From NCBI GenBank assembly GCA_033032175.1, contig CM065312.1:5270001-5334000 (forward strand): DNA of 64,000 nucleotides. The letters are read 5' to 3'. This document shows positions 35,112 to 46,054 of this stretch, one piece after another. The notes beneath the pieces were generated by a model. That model was given only the letters and a program-made list of their open reading frames with translations. It ran no database searches and was not told where the DNA came from. This stretch comes from Saturnia japonica (lineage: Eukaryota; Arthropoda; Insecta; Lepidoptera; Saturniidae). How positions within the stretch are numbered: the first letter of the stretch is position 1; each line of letters starts with the position of its first letter. A program made the translations under genes and the position numbers.

Positions 35112-36650
35112 ATGGTTGACTACGCGAAACTTAAACACTTACTCCCGGACAGACCGTCCTCGGACAGCCTAGATAGGGTCCCTGACGTAATGCAGTCGGC
35201 CGCAGACGCCGACTTAGCGATCGATTCCCTCGTCGACTACCTTCAGGTAAGCATCAGAGAGGCCTCAAGAGAGGTCAAAACGGTGAGCGATCACTGTTTT
35301 ATACTCCCTGCCGACCTGCGAGCGTTGAAGACAAAAAATAACGCCGCGACACGCGCTCACGACTCATTCCCGTTTAGGGACAACTGCGCACGGTTACGCG
35401 CACTACAAAGAGAGTTCAAAGCTCGCATCACTGAATACAGAGGTCACAGCTGGGACAACCTCGTAGAGGGTCTCAGACCGTCCCATCACACATACTGGAA
35501 GTTAGCTAGGTCATTAAAAATAGAACAATCCTCCCAACTGCCACACCTCGCAAGAGGCCCGGGCCTCCTTCTCGCGTTTGATAGTGAAGACAAGGCAGAG
35601 TGTCTAGCCACAAGTTTGGAGAGCCAGTGTTCTCCAAACTGTGTCAATATAGACGCCGTACATGTCAACGCAATCGAATCCTCGGTACAAGAACTCAGTT
35701 CGGTCCCCACCGCGGATAAACTAACCCCGGTCACGTCTGACGAAGTCTGTTCCGTCATAAAGGGCTTTAAGCTCAAAGAATCTCCGGGTCTTGACGGGTT
35801 CCGGGACGAAGTACTCAAACTTCATATTCAATATTCAATGAAAAATCGCCCATTGCCATTTGCCAGCCGCCTGGAAACCTGCCAGAGTCATAGGGATACT
35901 TAAACCCGGCAAAAAAGCATCGCTTCCCGATAGCTATCGCCCGATCAGTCTCTTCAATACCTTAGGTAAAATTTATAAGCGGCTCCTTCTGAATCGTCTC
36001 AAATCCGTGATATACGAGAAAGATCTATAACCACCGGAACAGTTCGGGTTCCGTGCTCGACACTCGTGTAAGCACCAAGTGCAACGCCTCACTGGGCACA
36101 TAGCGACTAACTTCGCGAAAGATCCTCCAAACTGTACGTTCGCGGTCTTCTTCGACATCGCCAAGGCCTTCGACAAGGTCTGGCACGCCGGACTAGTCCA
36201 CAAGCTACACCACTTACAAGGCCCAGATAGATTAGTTCACATCATCCGCGACTACCTCACCGACCACACGTTCCGCTACCGAGCGGAAGGGGTCTCTCCA
36301 CAATCCACCCTATACGCTCGGGCGTCCCGCAAGGCTCCATTCTGGTGCCTTGTCTTTTCAATCTTTACGTCAGTGACCTACCTCGTCCTCGTAAGGTCCA
36401 GGTAGATCTATACGCTGACGACACAGTCATCTACGCATCCGATAGGAACAGACTTAGGCTCAGACACAGAGTCCAACGCGCCGTCACCACTCTCGGTAAA
36501 TGGTACACCAAATGGCGCATAGCCATCAACTCCTCAAAGAGCGCCATGGTTATCTTTGTTCCTAATCGAGAAAAAACTCTCAAACTCTTCAAAGACAATA
36601 TTCCCTGGGCCACCGAGACTAAATATCTCTCATGTCCGTGCCGTTAGTAA
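35112..36650 (+). pseudogene. Jockey-type LINE reverse transcriptase, broken
   Basis: The first open part (35112-35903) covers the pre-RT region and the first RT motif, 'KGFKLKESPGLDG'. The frame is lost near 35820-35850. The next part contains 'SYRPISLFNTLGK', an in-frame stop after 'YEKDL' (about 36028), 'PEQFGFRARHS', and the catalytic Asp in 'FFDIAKAFDKVWH' (about 36150). A second shift near 36320 leads to 'GVPQGSIL' and then 'CLFNLYVSDLP' and 'LYADDTVIY' with the catalytic YADD at 36411-36422. A deletion near 36627 removes the segment after 'TETKYL'. All RT catalytic residues are still visible, but at least two frameshifts, one stop and one deletion make it dead. Confidence 0.88.
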
Positions 36651-37111
36651 AACAGCCGCAATGTGCATAGGTCGATTACAGTTTCTGATCACAAGCAAAA
36701 TTTCCCTCAGACATAAGCTTACTCTGTACAAAATGTGTATCTGTCCGATTATGACATATAGCTGCGCTGCATTCGCACATATTTTTAAAATCGAACATAC
36801 ACATAATTCAAGTCCTCCAATCCCGAGTTCTAAATAAAATCAATAATGCCCCCTGGTTCGTTCGACAGATAGACCTTCATAGATATATGAAACTCCCCTC
36901 GATCGAATCTTATATGAAATACCTCTCACGATCTTACTTCGACACCGCGTCGAATCACGTGAATCCGTTGATCAAAGCTGCCGCGACTTACGTTCCAGTC
37001 CCAAACGCCACCTGCTTACAGCACCGACCGCGTAACCTCTTCACCGATCCCGATGACGAAATCGAGAAAAAAATCGCGTATTACTCAATCGTCTCTGTAA
37101 ACAGAGGCTAA
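36627..37111 (+). pseudogene. Jockey-type LINE ORF2, C-terminal region, broken
   Basis: Two frames carry the region after the RT thumb: 'SLRHKLTLYKMCI.PIMTYSC' (36700-36780) and 'LPSIESYMKYLSRSYFDTASNH' to 'HRPRNLFTDP' (36889-37060). The same blocks are found in 48310-48894, which shows the two copies belong to one family. The frame changes at about 36800. Confidence 0.85.
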
Positions 37112-37613
37112 TTTCGCACCCGCACACCCACCGCCGCGTCCTCCTTCTCTCGCGGCAACTCAAGCCTAGGTCCGTTCCTCGGGGTGAAACCCTTGAGTCT
37201 GGCAGCCGCCCGCGCGATACAAGTGACACTTTACGTACAACACTTAGCTACCCACATAAAAACGTCACACACACATATGTACACACGTGTACACCTCACA
37301 GGTACATAGGTTCTGTAAGGAACCTTTTTTATTCTTTTTTTTCCCTAGATAGTATAGAACATATTACAGATTAATAAATACACATATATGTATATGTTAG
37401 TTTAGATCGATTCTACGGATAGGGAATTAGTCAGATCGCGACCTCATTGCAATCGTGGCAACAGCCCAAGCCGAGGTATGGTCACTTTGGCACCGTTGCG
37501 CGCTGGTTGCCTACGCTTTCGCGGCTGAGTGCCCTCTATGCTTGCCCCCAAGTCCGATAAAGTCGTAAAAGCCGCAGCGGCTCTGTTTTTGGATAAAGCC
37601 CCTAAGGCTAACA

Positions 37614-38320
37614 GCAAGGACAGACGGGGACTTGCATTTAAGCTAGAGGAATAGTAAGAGTGTAAAAAGATACTTAGGGCAAAAGTAATGTGATTATAAA
37701 ATGGAAATACTTTAACAAAAATAGAGGAATAACGAAAAGTTGAACCTGAGTTTCATTGCTTCTGATCTGAACCCCTTATAGAAGGCAGCAAGACTTGCAC
37801 GCGTCATTCTGTAGTCGACACGAACAGAGTCACATTTAACCATTTTAACAATTGAACATTAACTGATTCCGTTTATGATGCCATAGTTAGTACTTTAAAT
37901 TAATGTATGATTTTATCCCTTTTGTAATCTATTTAAAAAATCCATCAATTAAACTATTTTCATCAATCATTTTTCAGTTTGTCATAAAGTCTTTACATAT
38001 ACTATATGTAAGTATTCATGAACAAATATGCACCAGTATTTAAGTTTTTAGCAATTTCAATTTATTTATGCAAATCCGTCTTGTTATAATGATTTATCTG
38101 AAAATGCTTCCACTGTCAAATCAGTTGATCCGAGACAATAGTCCGCTGCCTGCGTTCATTAATATACGCCAAGATATCATCCAATTTACACAATGGAGCG
38201 TCTCTTAAATCGAAAGGAAAGGAAGTTAAAATAGGTCACTCTAAGGCTACACTGTAAAATGTGGGTATCATCAACATGGACCTTTTATTTCAAGAGTTTA
38301 TAGATTTATATTAGGTCCTT
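37614..38320. other. AT-rich non-coding, nothing recognised
   Basis: No gene or window repeat is supported. Confidence 0.4.
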
Positions 38321-39562
38321 ACATATGAAATTAGCGTTTTACATGGAAAAAGTAAAACGAAAAAAATATTATGAAATTATACATTTAATCTATCAAAGTA
38401 TGCCCCATTATTATCTATCACTTTAGCAATTATAAAGGTAGTTCATTATTACCATTGCTGAAAAAATTGTGGGAGCGAGAATCAATAAAATCTTTGAAGG
38501 CGGTTTGGACAGCCTCCTCAGAATTTAATTTTTTTCCTTGCAAGAAATTCTCCAAATTCTGAATAAAATGGTAATCTCTCGGAGCAAGGTCCGGGGAGTA
38601 AGGTGGGTTTCGGAGACATTGTAACCGCAATTCCTCTAACTTAGCGACCGTCTGTAGTGAATTTTGGGGTCTAGTGTTGTCCAGAAGCACTAGTGGGCTA
38701 GAGAGATTGGCCAGTCTCGGTTGTTTAACGGCTAGCTTTCCATCATGGTTTTCAATTCTTCACAATACAGATCTGATGTTACCGTCTGGCCAGATCTTAG
38801 GAAGCAGCAATTTATGACAACAGCACCGGTTGAACAAACATTAAGTACCTTTTTCTGAGTCAACTTTCACTTTGGATAGGATTTGGTCGATTCTCCGGTG
38901 TTCAACAACTGTGATGAGTGTTTACGATTTTCGTAAAGGATCCATTTTTCGTCACAAGTTACAATACGATTCATATTTCCCTCGTTATTGTGACGGTTGA
39001 GTAATGTAACGCAGCACTCAATGCGCCTTTGTTGGTGTGCTTCAGTCGACTTATGCGGTACCCATTTCTCGAGCGTTTTCACTTTTCAAATTTATTTCAA
39101 GAGAATTCAAATTGTTTTATCAGTCACACCGAAGCCTGCCACTAATTTTGACATGGTTTGCGATAGATTCACTACCACGATCACCTTTAATTCTTCATTA
39201 TCGTCTAGGGTCTCCGGCCGTCCACGGGTTTGTTTCTTAGGTCCGAAAACGTACTGTGCTTTCTTTTACAATAGCTTCTCCATACACATCATTAATCCTT
39301 CGAGCTGTTTCTGCAGCGCTGATGTTACGGTGGAATTCAAATTTGTAAATAACGAGATATTTCAAGTTTTACATTTTGTGAAAAGAACGATGTCAAAGAA
39401 AAATCAAATGGTACGAATACAAATGATCCACTAAATTCGAAAAACAAATACACAAGCCTAATTTTGAAATAAATTTGAATTTGGAATTCCTAACCAAACG
39501 TCCATATATTTAAAATCAAAGTGGCCAGTTCAGCAAAACGCTAATTTAATGTGTAAAGAGAA
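38321..39562 (-). mobile_element. Mariner element, copy 1 (dead)
   Basis: The plus-strand left end has a clean inverted repeat, TTAGGTCCTTACATATGAAA from 38321, preceded by TA. The other end (about 39535-39562) is a degraded version of the same repeat ('aaaacgctaattt' followed by changed bases). The length, about 1.24 kb, is usual for mariner. The transposase frame is on the minus strand and is broken. Confidence 0.85.
38430..39400 (-). pseudogene. Mariner DD34D transposase, broken (copy 1)
   Basis: The cut-and-paste transposase is seen in pieces on the minus strand. One frame (39082-38867) has 'KTLEKWVPHKSTEAH' and 'IVTCDEKWILYENR' with the first catalytic Asp. Another (38690-38430) has 'LLDNTRPQ' with the second Asp and 'YSPDLAPRDYHF' with the third; 34 residues separate these two, the DD34D signature of mariner. 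The N-terminal helix-turn-helix part is out of frame upstream. All three catalytic Asp are present but not in one frame. Confidence 0.85.
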
Positions 39563-40526
39563 AGCTTTGTATACCTTTTTAATCATAATACGCGCAGGGA
39601 GAAGTAGTTTAGTTAATGTTTCATATGTTGTAATAAATACATAAAATAAAATAAAACATCCATTGTTTAGGTTCATACTGTAAATGTCAAATACATAATA
39701 AATATAGCCTGTGGATAAATAGCCGAACAGAGTAGAGATTGTGACCAAAGAATTTTAAAATGTTGCTAACAGAATATATTGTATGCATTACTGAAAGATT
39801 GTTTGAATGAGTTTCGAGCTGTGAATTTTCTGTAATATCAATGTTGATATACTTTTAGACAAAAAAACTTTAATAACGTAAAAAGTTTAATGAATTACGG
39901 TCGAATTTCACATAATGGGCGAATACTAGTACATATAAGTAGGTATATCTATACAATTAATAAAATTGAAGTGTCTGTTTGTAATTTCAAAATAACTGCT
40001 TTTTACTAAATGCATATAAAAAGTAGATACGATAACCGTAATAAAAAAAACCATTATCCATGATTAGGTCGAGAGTGTGTTCATATTTTAAACAAATTAT
40101 ATATTATGTTTAATATATTTTATATCTTGATAGTTTTGTGTTTATAATCAATTTAAAACTGTTTATTTTACTCTAAAAGGTAATATCAGGGAGACTGTTG
40201 TTATATTACATTTTAAATATCGATACCTATTATCGATATTCTATTATAAAGTATCGTGTAAAATACGTTTTCACTATTTTACAAAGACTATTTCAAGAAA
40301 ATGACTCACAAGTCAGAATCTTTGATGGCGATGCGTCAAACACAATAGCTCTGCTAAGCTTTGAGTGACGCATTCATTATAAGTTGTGACATTTCGTTAA
40401 TAGCCAACGAACTGTTATCCTTATTTCGACTCGCTAAAAAGTACCTCTAAAGTCGTTTGGTTTGGTTAAATCCAGACATACAAAGAGACTGAGAATTTTT
40501 ATTTAACACATATTCGTTTTAAGTGT
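39563..40526. other. AT-rich non-coding, nothing recognised
   Basis: A small imperfect inverted pair ('gatgcgtcaaa' at about 40329 and 'tttgagtgacgcattc' at about 40360) is the only structure noted. Confidence 0.4.
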
Positions 40527-40531
40527 CCTTT
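40527..40531 (+). repeat. Copia target-site duplication, left
   Basis: CCTTT at 40527-40531 is repeated at 46209-46213 directly after the right LTR; 5 bp is the usual size for copia. Confidence 0.85.
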
Positions 40532-40685
40532 TGTTAAAATAAGCTCAACCATAGATACTATGCAACCTTGTTAAAGTCTGTTTAAAAAAAAAATAATATT
40601 ATTCTCTGTCAATGTCTTCTACAACCGATGTTTTATTTAATTGTTTAATCCTAAATAATCTAAGTTCTTTCAATAATTATTAAGA
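40532..40685 (+). repeat. Copia 5' LTR
   Basis: A 154 bp repeat from TGTTAAAATA to ATTATTAAGA, matching 46055-46208. It ends in GA rather than the usual CA, but the flanking CCTTT duplication supports this edge. Confidence 0.92.
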
Positions 40686-40695
40686 GGTTATGGGC
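40686..40695 (+). other. Copia primer-binding site
   Basis: GGTTATGGGC directly follows the left LTR. It is complementary to the anticodon-loop part of insect initiator tRNA-Met, the half-tRNA primer known for Drosophila copia. Confidence 0.8.
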
Positions 40696-40828
40696 TATTA
40701 TTGATTTCCAAATAATAAAATTAGTATTCTACTGAAAAAGTTTCGCGATTCGGTGGTATATAGTTAAACTTTCAATCCGCGGTGTTGTATTTTTTCTTTC
40801 AACCATTTCAGCTCATATAAAATAAATC

Positions 40829-42139
40829 ATGGTTTCACAAATATCAATGGGAACTATTGAAAAACTGATTGGCAGGGAAAACTATCCTAAATGGAAATTT
40901 GCCGTGAAAATTTATTTGGAACATGAGGACTTATGGGAAACAATTGAACCGAGTGCAGACTATGTACAAGACAGTAAAAAGGATATAAAGGCAAGGTCAA
41001 AAATAATACTTTTAATTGATCCGATTAACTACGTCCATGTGCATGAGGCGACTACAGCGAAACAGGTATGGTCAAAATTAGAAAAAGTATTTGATGACTC
41101 CGGGCTAAGTAGAAAAGTAGGTTTATTACGAGATCTGATTTCAACCACTTTGGATAACAGCTCTAGTGTTGAAAATTATATTAACAAAATGATGACAACA
41201 GCTCATAAGCTTAGAAATATACATTTTGTAGTAGGAGACGAGTGGCTTGGTACTTTGCTGCTCGCTGGTCTCCCTGATGTCTACAAACCGATGACCATGG
41301 CTATTGAGAGCTCAGGTGTGTCAGTTACTGCTGATTTTGTTAAAACAAAGCTGCTACAGGAAGTCAAAGGGACAGATTCTTCCGCCTACTATGTGAAATA
41401 TAATAAAACTCAAAATATGTCAAAGTCTCATAAAGGTTCACTCGATAAACACCAACAGAAAGGCCTACGATGTTACAATTGTAATAAATACGGTCATTTC
41501 AGTAAAAACTGCTATTTTCAGAATAAAAAGAAAATTTATTCAGATAATAACACAAAAACAAATGGATATTATGCTGCTTTCTCAGTTTCAGAAACATTGG
41601 ACAAAAATAAATGGTATATTGACTCCGGAGCATCACTGCATATGTGTAGAGAGAGAAAGTGGATGTACAATGTTTCTCCGTCAACAATAAATAGCATAAA
41701 GGTGGCAGATAACAAGACTGTGGTAGTGGAAGGTCATGGTAGTGTGAATTTGCAAATAAGAGACTCCGAAGGCAGACCTCAGATGATTCAGGTCAGAAAT
41801 GTGCTGTATGTACCTTCTTTGTCAACAAATTTACTTTCTGTAAGCCAGATGACAAAAAATGGTTGTGAGGTTATATTTGACAAAGATTGCTGTAAAATTT
41901 ACCAAGATAATAAATTGATTTGGAAAGCTTTGCAATATAATAGTATGTATGCATTAAAAGATTTTTCTGATACACAAGCATTGCTGTCAACAGTAGATGA
42001 ACATGATATAAATTTATGGCATCTTAGGATGGCTCATCTTAACTTCACAGATTTACAGAAAATAGTGGACAGTGCAGAAGGGGTAGAATTATCCAAAAAA
42101 GGTAACCAGATTTGCTCAACCTGTATCGTTACCGTTTAA
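40829..42139 (+). pseudogene. Copia Gag, protease and integrase N-terminus
   Basis: The first open part of the copia polyprotein, 436 codons from ATG 40829. Residues about 8-190 are the copia-type Gag region ('LIGRENYPKWKFAVKIYL'). Residues 215-228 form the CCHC zinc knuckle (Cys-x2-Cys-x4-His-x4-Cys) that binds the genomic RNA. The aspartic protease active site is 'DSGAS' at 265-269. The GAG-pre-integrase zinc-binding region follows ('LWHLRMAHL' near residue 396, 'CSTC' near 430). The frame is lost right after this at about 42130, where a short 'taccgtt' repeat suggests a small insertion. The protease and knuckle residues are intact. Confidence 0.92.
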
Positions 42140-42884
42140 CCGATTACCGTTCAAAAATATTGGAACTAGGGCTTGTGAACCTCTCCAATTGATACATACG
42201 GATTTATGTGGCCCGATGGAAACTTGTTCTATAGGTGGTGCCAAATACTACGTCACATTTATAGATGATTTCAGTAGAAAAGTGTATGTCTATTTTATGA
42301 AGAATAAATCAGATACTTTAGAGAAGTTTAAGGAATTTAAAAACTTAGTAGAAAATGAGACTGATAAAAGAATCAAAGTATTACGATCAAACAACGGTAA
42401 AGAATATATAAATAAAGAATTTACATTATTTTTAGAGAAATTTGGCATACAACATCAAACCACCACTCCGTACACCCCAGAGCAGAATGGGTTAGCCGAA
42501 AGAATGAATCGCACACTATGTAGAACTATGCACTATGTAGAAAGAGCTAAATGTTTGATTCTGAATTCTAGGTTGGAAAAAGTTTTTTGGGCTGAAGCAG
42601 TATCTACAGCTGCTTACATTATTAACCGGTCACCAATCAGAGCTTTGAACTACAAGACGCCATATGAAATGTGGTCAGGTAAGAAGCCGAATATTAAGAA
42701 TATGAGGATTTTTGGTTGCCATGCCATGATTCATGTGCCTAAAGAAAAGAGGCAAAAATGGGACTCAAAAGCAGTCAAAATGTTATTTGTTGGTTATTGT
42801 GAGTACACAAAAGGGTACCGATTTTATGATAAAAAACAGAGACAAATATTTTTCTTGAGCAAACAGTTAAGAATAACAGCGTAA
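42140..42884 (+). pseudogene. Copia integrase core, shifted frame, catalytic Asp changed
   Basis: This part inserts the cDNA into the genome. It lies in a different frame from Gag and from RT. The core has 'HTDLCGPM' with the first catalytic Asp, 'FIDDFSRKVYVY', 'LRSNNGKEY' and 'TPEQNGLAERMNRTL' with the catalytic Glu. In copia integrases the second Asp sits in an 'SDNG' motif; here it is Asn ('SNNG'), which would abolish activity. The downstream 'INRSPIRALNYKTPYEMWSGKKP' and 'FGCHAMIHVP' blocks are normal. The frame runs to TAA at 42882-42884, and the following sequence continues in the Gag frame, so a second shift lies near 42850. Confidence 0.9.
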
Positions 42885-42886
42885 TA

Positions 42887-44219
42887 GTGCCACTATCAGA
42901 TGTGCAGGAAATTGAAACAGACTTGTCACGAACAGAGCTTAGTTATAGCGAGTCTCTATCAAGCACACCTGAGATCTCAAGTTTAGAAAACAAAACTCAA
43001 ACTGAGAATACAAGGAAAGAAGAATTATTTGAGGATGATGATAGTTACCACACTGATGATGCTGATGATGACTACATACCGGATAAAAAAATAAGTGATG
43101 CACCATCTCATAAAATGACGCTGAGACCAAGAAATAAACATAATACCTACTTATATGAAAGTTCAAACAGTTGAAAACAAGCTATAGCTTTATTGGTAAA
43201 AGAGCCACATACTATAGAAGAAGCTCTTTCTGGTCCGAATGCAAAAGAGTGGAAAGATGCTATGAACAATGAATATGAGTCACTCCTGAAAAATAATACA
43301 TGGACGTTAGTAACTTTACCAGAAAATAAGAGAGCTATTCCTTGTAAATGGGTCTACAAAATAAAAACTGATGCTAATGGCGAGGTTGTACGATATAAAG
43401 CAAGACTGGTAATTAAAGGTTTCATACAGAAAAAGGGAACTGAATATAATGAGATATTTGCTCCAGTAGTTCGTCATACTTCAATCAGATATTTATTAGC
43501 ATTGGCTTGCAAGTACAATTTATTTATTGAACAAATGGATGCAGTTACTGCTTTTCTACAAGGGGATATTGACACAGAAATATATATGCTTCAACCACCG
43601 TCTTACGAATATGGAGAAGAAGTGTGTAAATTAAATAAATCCATTTATGGACTGAAGCAGGCGAGTCGAAAATGGAATTTGAAACTTAAATCTGTATTAA
43701 AGGAACTTGGAATGAAAAGTACGTCTGTGGATTCATGTATATACCACAAAACTTATGATGGAATCATTCTATTTATACTTATTTATGTCGATGATTTATT
43801 ATTATTCTATAATAATGAACAAATAGGTATAGAAATTAAACAACAATTGAAATGTAAATTTGACATGAAAGAACTTGGTTTTGTACACCATTTTGTTGGC
43901 TGGAGGATTAAACAAAACTTATCAAGAAATGAAATTTGCATTGATCAGGCAGCTTATATTGAAAGAATTCTGCAAAGATTCAGAATGAGTGATTGTAATC
44001 CAGTTCATTTGCCATGTGACCCTAGTGTTAAATTGATTAGTACAGAAGATAAAAAGAATATACTAACGAACATACCATATCAAGAGGCAATTGGAAGCTT
44101 ACTATATTTATCCCAAGGAACTAGACCAGACATATGTTTCATAGTGAATAAACTGAGTTGCTTCAATAACAAACAAGAACAGCAACACTGGCTAGCACAT
44201 AAAAGAGTGCTACGTTATA
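42887..44219 (+). pseudogene. Copia reverse transcriptase, one stop, cut by DD41D insertion
   Basis: The acidic linker after integrase is open to a TGA at 43172-43174. Then the RT follows: 'EWKDAMNNEYESLLKNNTW', 'IPCKWVYKIK', 'QMDAVTAFLQGDI' with the catalytic Asp (about 43537), 'SIYGLKQASRKWN' and 'LIYVDDLLLF' with the catalytic YVDD (about 43785). The C-terminal 'GSLLYLSQGTRPDICF' block is present. At 44219 the copia frame is broken by the Tc1/mariner element; the open frame continues a short way into that element by accident. The frame resumes after 45522 without a change of phase, because the 1,303 bp element plus its 2 bp TA duplication is a multiple of three. Confidence 0.92.
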
Positions 44220-44250
44220 CAAGGTGTCCAGAAAGGGTATCGGGTATTTG
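44220..44250. repeat. DD41D terminal inverted repeat, left
   Basis: 31 bases, perfect inverted match to 45492-45522. Confidence 0.95.
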
Positions 44251-44326
44251 TAAGTTCAATGAAAGAAAAATTACTTGTATGAAATAAAAAAGTTTATTGT
44301 TTATTATTAGCTTATGAATTGGAGAA

Positions 44327-45406
44327 TTATTTGGAAAAGATGATGTTATCCAAATGATGACCGTTACGTTGCTGGCACTCTTCTAAACGGAAACGAAGAT
44401 TGGCGATAACACGTTGACACATAGCTATCGATATTGCTGCCATTTCTGACCTGATGTTTTGCTTTAACTGGGTTAGATTCGTCGGATTGTTTTTATAAAT
44501 CTTACTTTTAAGGTATCCCCATGCAAAATAGTCAAGCGGGCTAAGGTCGGGGCTTCTGGGAGGCCAGTTGATGTTACCCCTTCGCGAAATGACTTTATTA
44601 GAGAATAATTCGTTAACAACTTCCATTGAGTCATTTGAGGTATGGCAAGTGGCCCCATCTTGCTGGAACCACGTTCTTGAGTTGAAACCTGCAAACTCCT
44701 GCAACTCTGGGACCAAAAAATTTCGCAACATATCGCAATAACGGTCACTATTCACATTAATTGCTCGGCCTCGTTGATCTTCATGAAAATAAGGACCAAT
44801 TATGCCTTTAGCAGACATAGCGGCCCAAACAACGACCTTTGGGCTATGCAGGGGTCGTTCATGCTTTCGTCTCGGATTCTCCACTGCCCAGTACCGACAA
44901 TTCTGCTTATTAACATGACCATTCAGGTGAAAATTTGCTTCGTCACTGAACAGTATGTTGTTAAAGTTGTTAAATCGCTGCAGCATTTCGTTCGCAAAAT
45001 TCAGTCGATTAGCACAGTCCGTATCCTTCAATTCTTGAACCAATTGAATTTTATAGGCTTTTAGATGTAAGTCTTTCTTTAAAATCGAATGTAAAGACGA
45101 TTTTTTGATGTTCAACGCTTGGCTTCGCTTTCGGATGGATAAAGACGGATTTTGACGAATCGACGCCTCAACTTCTTCAATTGTTTCTTCATCGCGAACT
45201 GAACGAGGACGACCAGAGTTTTGAATTTTAACTGTCGCACCTGTGTTCTCGAACATCCTGATCCATTTCCTAATGCTATCGTCACTTGGCGCGTGGCGTG
45301 TACGATATTCCGCACGATAGAGACGTTGAGCAGTCACTATTGAATTACCATTACGATAATACGCTCGTACGCAAAATGCGCGATGCGTCCCCGAGTACTG
45401 TTCCAT
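44327..45406 (-). CDS. DD41D transposase, intact (rosa-like)
   Basis: This enzyme excises and inserts the element at TA sites. The 359-codon frame starts at ATG 45406 ('MEQYSGTHRAF'); the frame is open further upstream to 45562, but that part lies in the inverted repeat and the copia DNA, so this first Met inside the element is the likely start. Residues about 8-115 hold two helix-turn-helix regions separated by a 'GRPR' motif (65-68). The catalytic triad is Asp155 ('FSDEANF'), Asp250 ('QQDGATCH') and Asp292 ('LSPLDYF'). Asp250 and Asp292 are separated by 41 residues, the signature of the DD41D (rosa) group rather than DD34D mariner or DD34E Tc1. There is no stop or shift, and the 5' and 3' untranslated parts are 86 and 76 bases. 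It could still be active. Confidence 0.93.
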   Translation of the reverse strand: MEQYSGTHRAFCVRAYYRNGNSIVTAQRLYRAEYRTRHAPSDDSIRKWIRMFENTGATVKIQNSGRPRSVRDEETIEEVEASIRQNPSLSIRKRSQALNIKKSSLHSILKKDLHLKAYKIQLVQELKDTDCANRLNFANEMLQRFNNFNNILFSDEANFHLNGHVNKQNCRYWAVENPRRKHERPLHSPKVVVWAAMSAKGIIGPYFHEDQRGRAINVNSDRYCDMLRNFLVPELQEFAGFNSRTWFQQDGATCHTSNDSMEVVNELFSNKVISRRGNINWPPRSPDLSPLDYFAWGYLKSKIYKNNPTNLTQLKQNIRSEMAAISIAMCQRVIANLRFRLEECQQRNGHHLDNIIFSK

Positions 45407-45491
45407 CGTGACTAAAACTCCACAAAATGGCGGACGCCACGAACCCCTCCCCGCACCCTTTAGACGCCCCGTTTCGAATATGGCGCGAAAA

Positions 45492-45522
45492 CAAATACCC
45501 GATACCCTTTCTGGACACCTTG
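45492..45522. repeat. DD41D terminal inverted repeat, right
   Basis: 31 bases, perfect inverted match to 44220-44250. Confidence 0.95.
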
Positions 45523-46018
45523 TATAAAAGGAACTAAGGATTATAAATTGATTTTTATTCAAAACAATGAAGAGAAAAGAGTATTTGGCTACTGTGATTC
45601 TGATTGGGCTTCAGATATTAATAGTCGGAGATCTTGCTCTGGATACACTTTTCTGTTTCAGGCTGCAACAATTTCATGGTGTTCTAAACGTCAAAATACT
45701 GTTGCTATGTCAACTATGGAAGCAGAATATATGTCACTTGCGACTGCTACTCAAGAAGCAATGTGGCTTAGATATTTGGAGTTTGAATTACACCGTGATG
45801 TCGGGACTTCACCCACTGTTATATATTGTGATAATCAAAGTACTATTAAATTCGCAGGTACAGAATCGTACTGTGCCCGCAGCAAGCATATAGATATCAG
45901 GAATCATTTTCTTCGAGAGAAGGTTGCTAAAAAGGAGATAGAAGTTACATATGTTGGAACTCAAAATATGGTGGCCGATATCCTGACAAAATCTACTTCG
46001 CAGATGAAGATTAAATAA
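45523..46018 (+). pseudogene. Copia RNase H domain
   Basis: The copia frame resumes after the insertion. The RNase H part removes the RNA strand during reverse transcription. Its catalytic residues are visible: Asp in 'GYCDSDWASD', Glu in 'STMEAEYMSL', Asp in 'YCDNQSTIKF' and Asp in 'MVADILTK'. The frame ends at TAA 46016-46018, 36 bases before the right LTR. This domain looks intact but cannot be made as part of the polyprotein here. Confidence 0.92.
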
Positions 46019-46044
46019 TGTTCAAGATCTATGGGTTTGCGCTT

Positions 46045-46054
46045 AAAGGGAGGA
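46045..46054 (+). other. Copia polypurine tract
   Basis: AAAGGGAGGA lies directly before the right LTR, where the plus-strand primer is expected. Confidence 0.8.

Larger units (their letters stand above)
35050..37613 (+). mobile_element. Jockey-type LINE, 5'-truncated and frameshifted
   Basis: The copy begins within the linker between endonuclease and RT, keeps the RT and the C-terminal region, and has a GC-rich 3' untranslated tail (37112-37613) that is the model for the tails at 68-262, 16922-17040, 28100-28246, 48140-49226, 60570-60871 and 61784-61859. The last recognisable bases are 'ggctaacag' at about 37613; the usual end and poly(A) are missing. The 5' edge near 35050 is an estimate. 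Confidence 0.85.
44220..45522 (-). mobile_element. DD41D Tc1/mariner element, complete
   Basis: It is 1,303 bp with perfect 31 bp inverted repeats (44220-44250 and 45492-45522; CAAGGTGTCC at the ends). A TA duplication is supported by the copia frame: removing the element and one TA restores continuous copia reading across the site. One intact transposase is encoded. It is inserted between the RT and RNase H parts of the copia element. Confidence 0.95.

Noticed and set aside
45407..45562. N-terminal 52 codons of the long minus frame over the DD41D transposase
   Set aside because: They read through the inverted repeat and into copia DNA; the element's own first Met at 45406 is the likely start.
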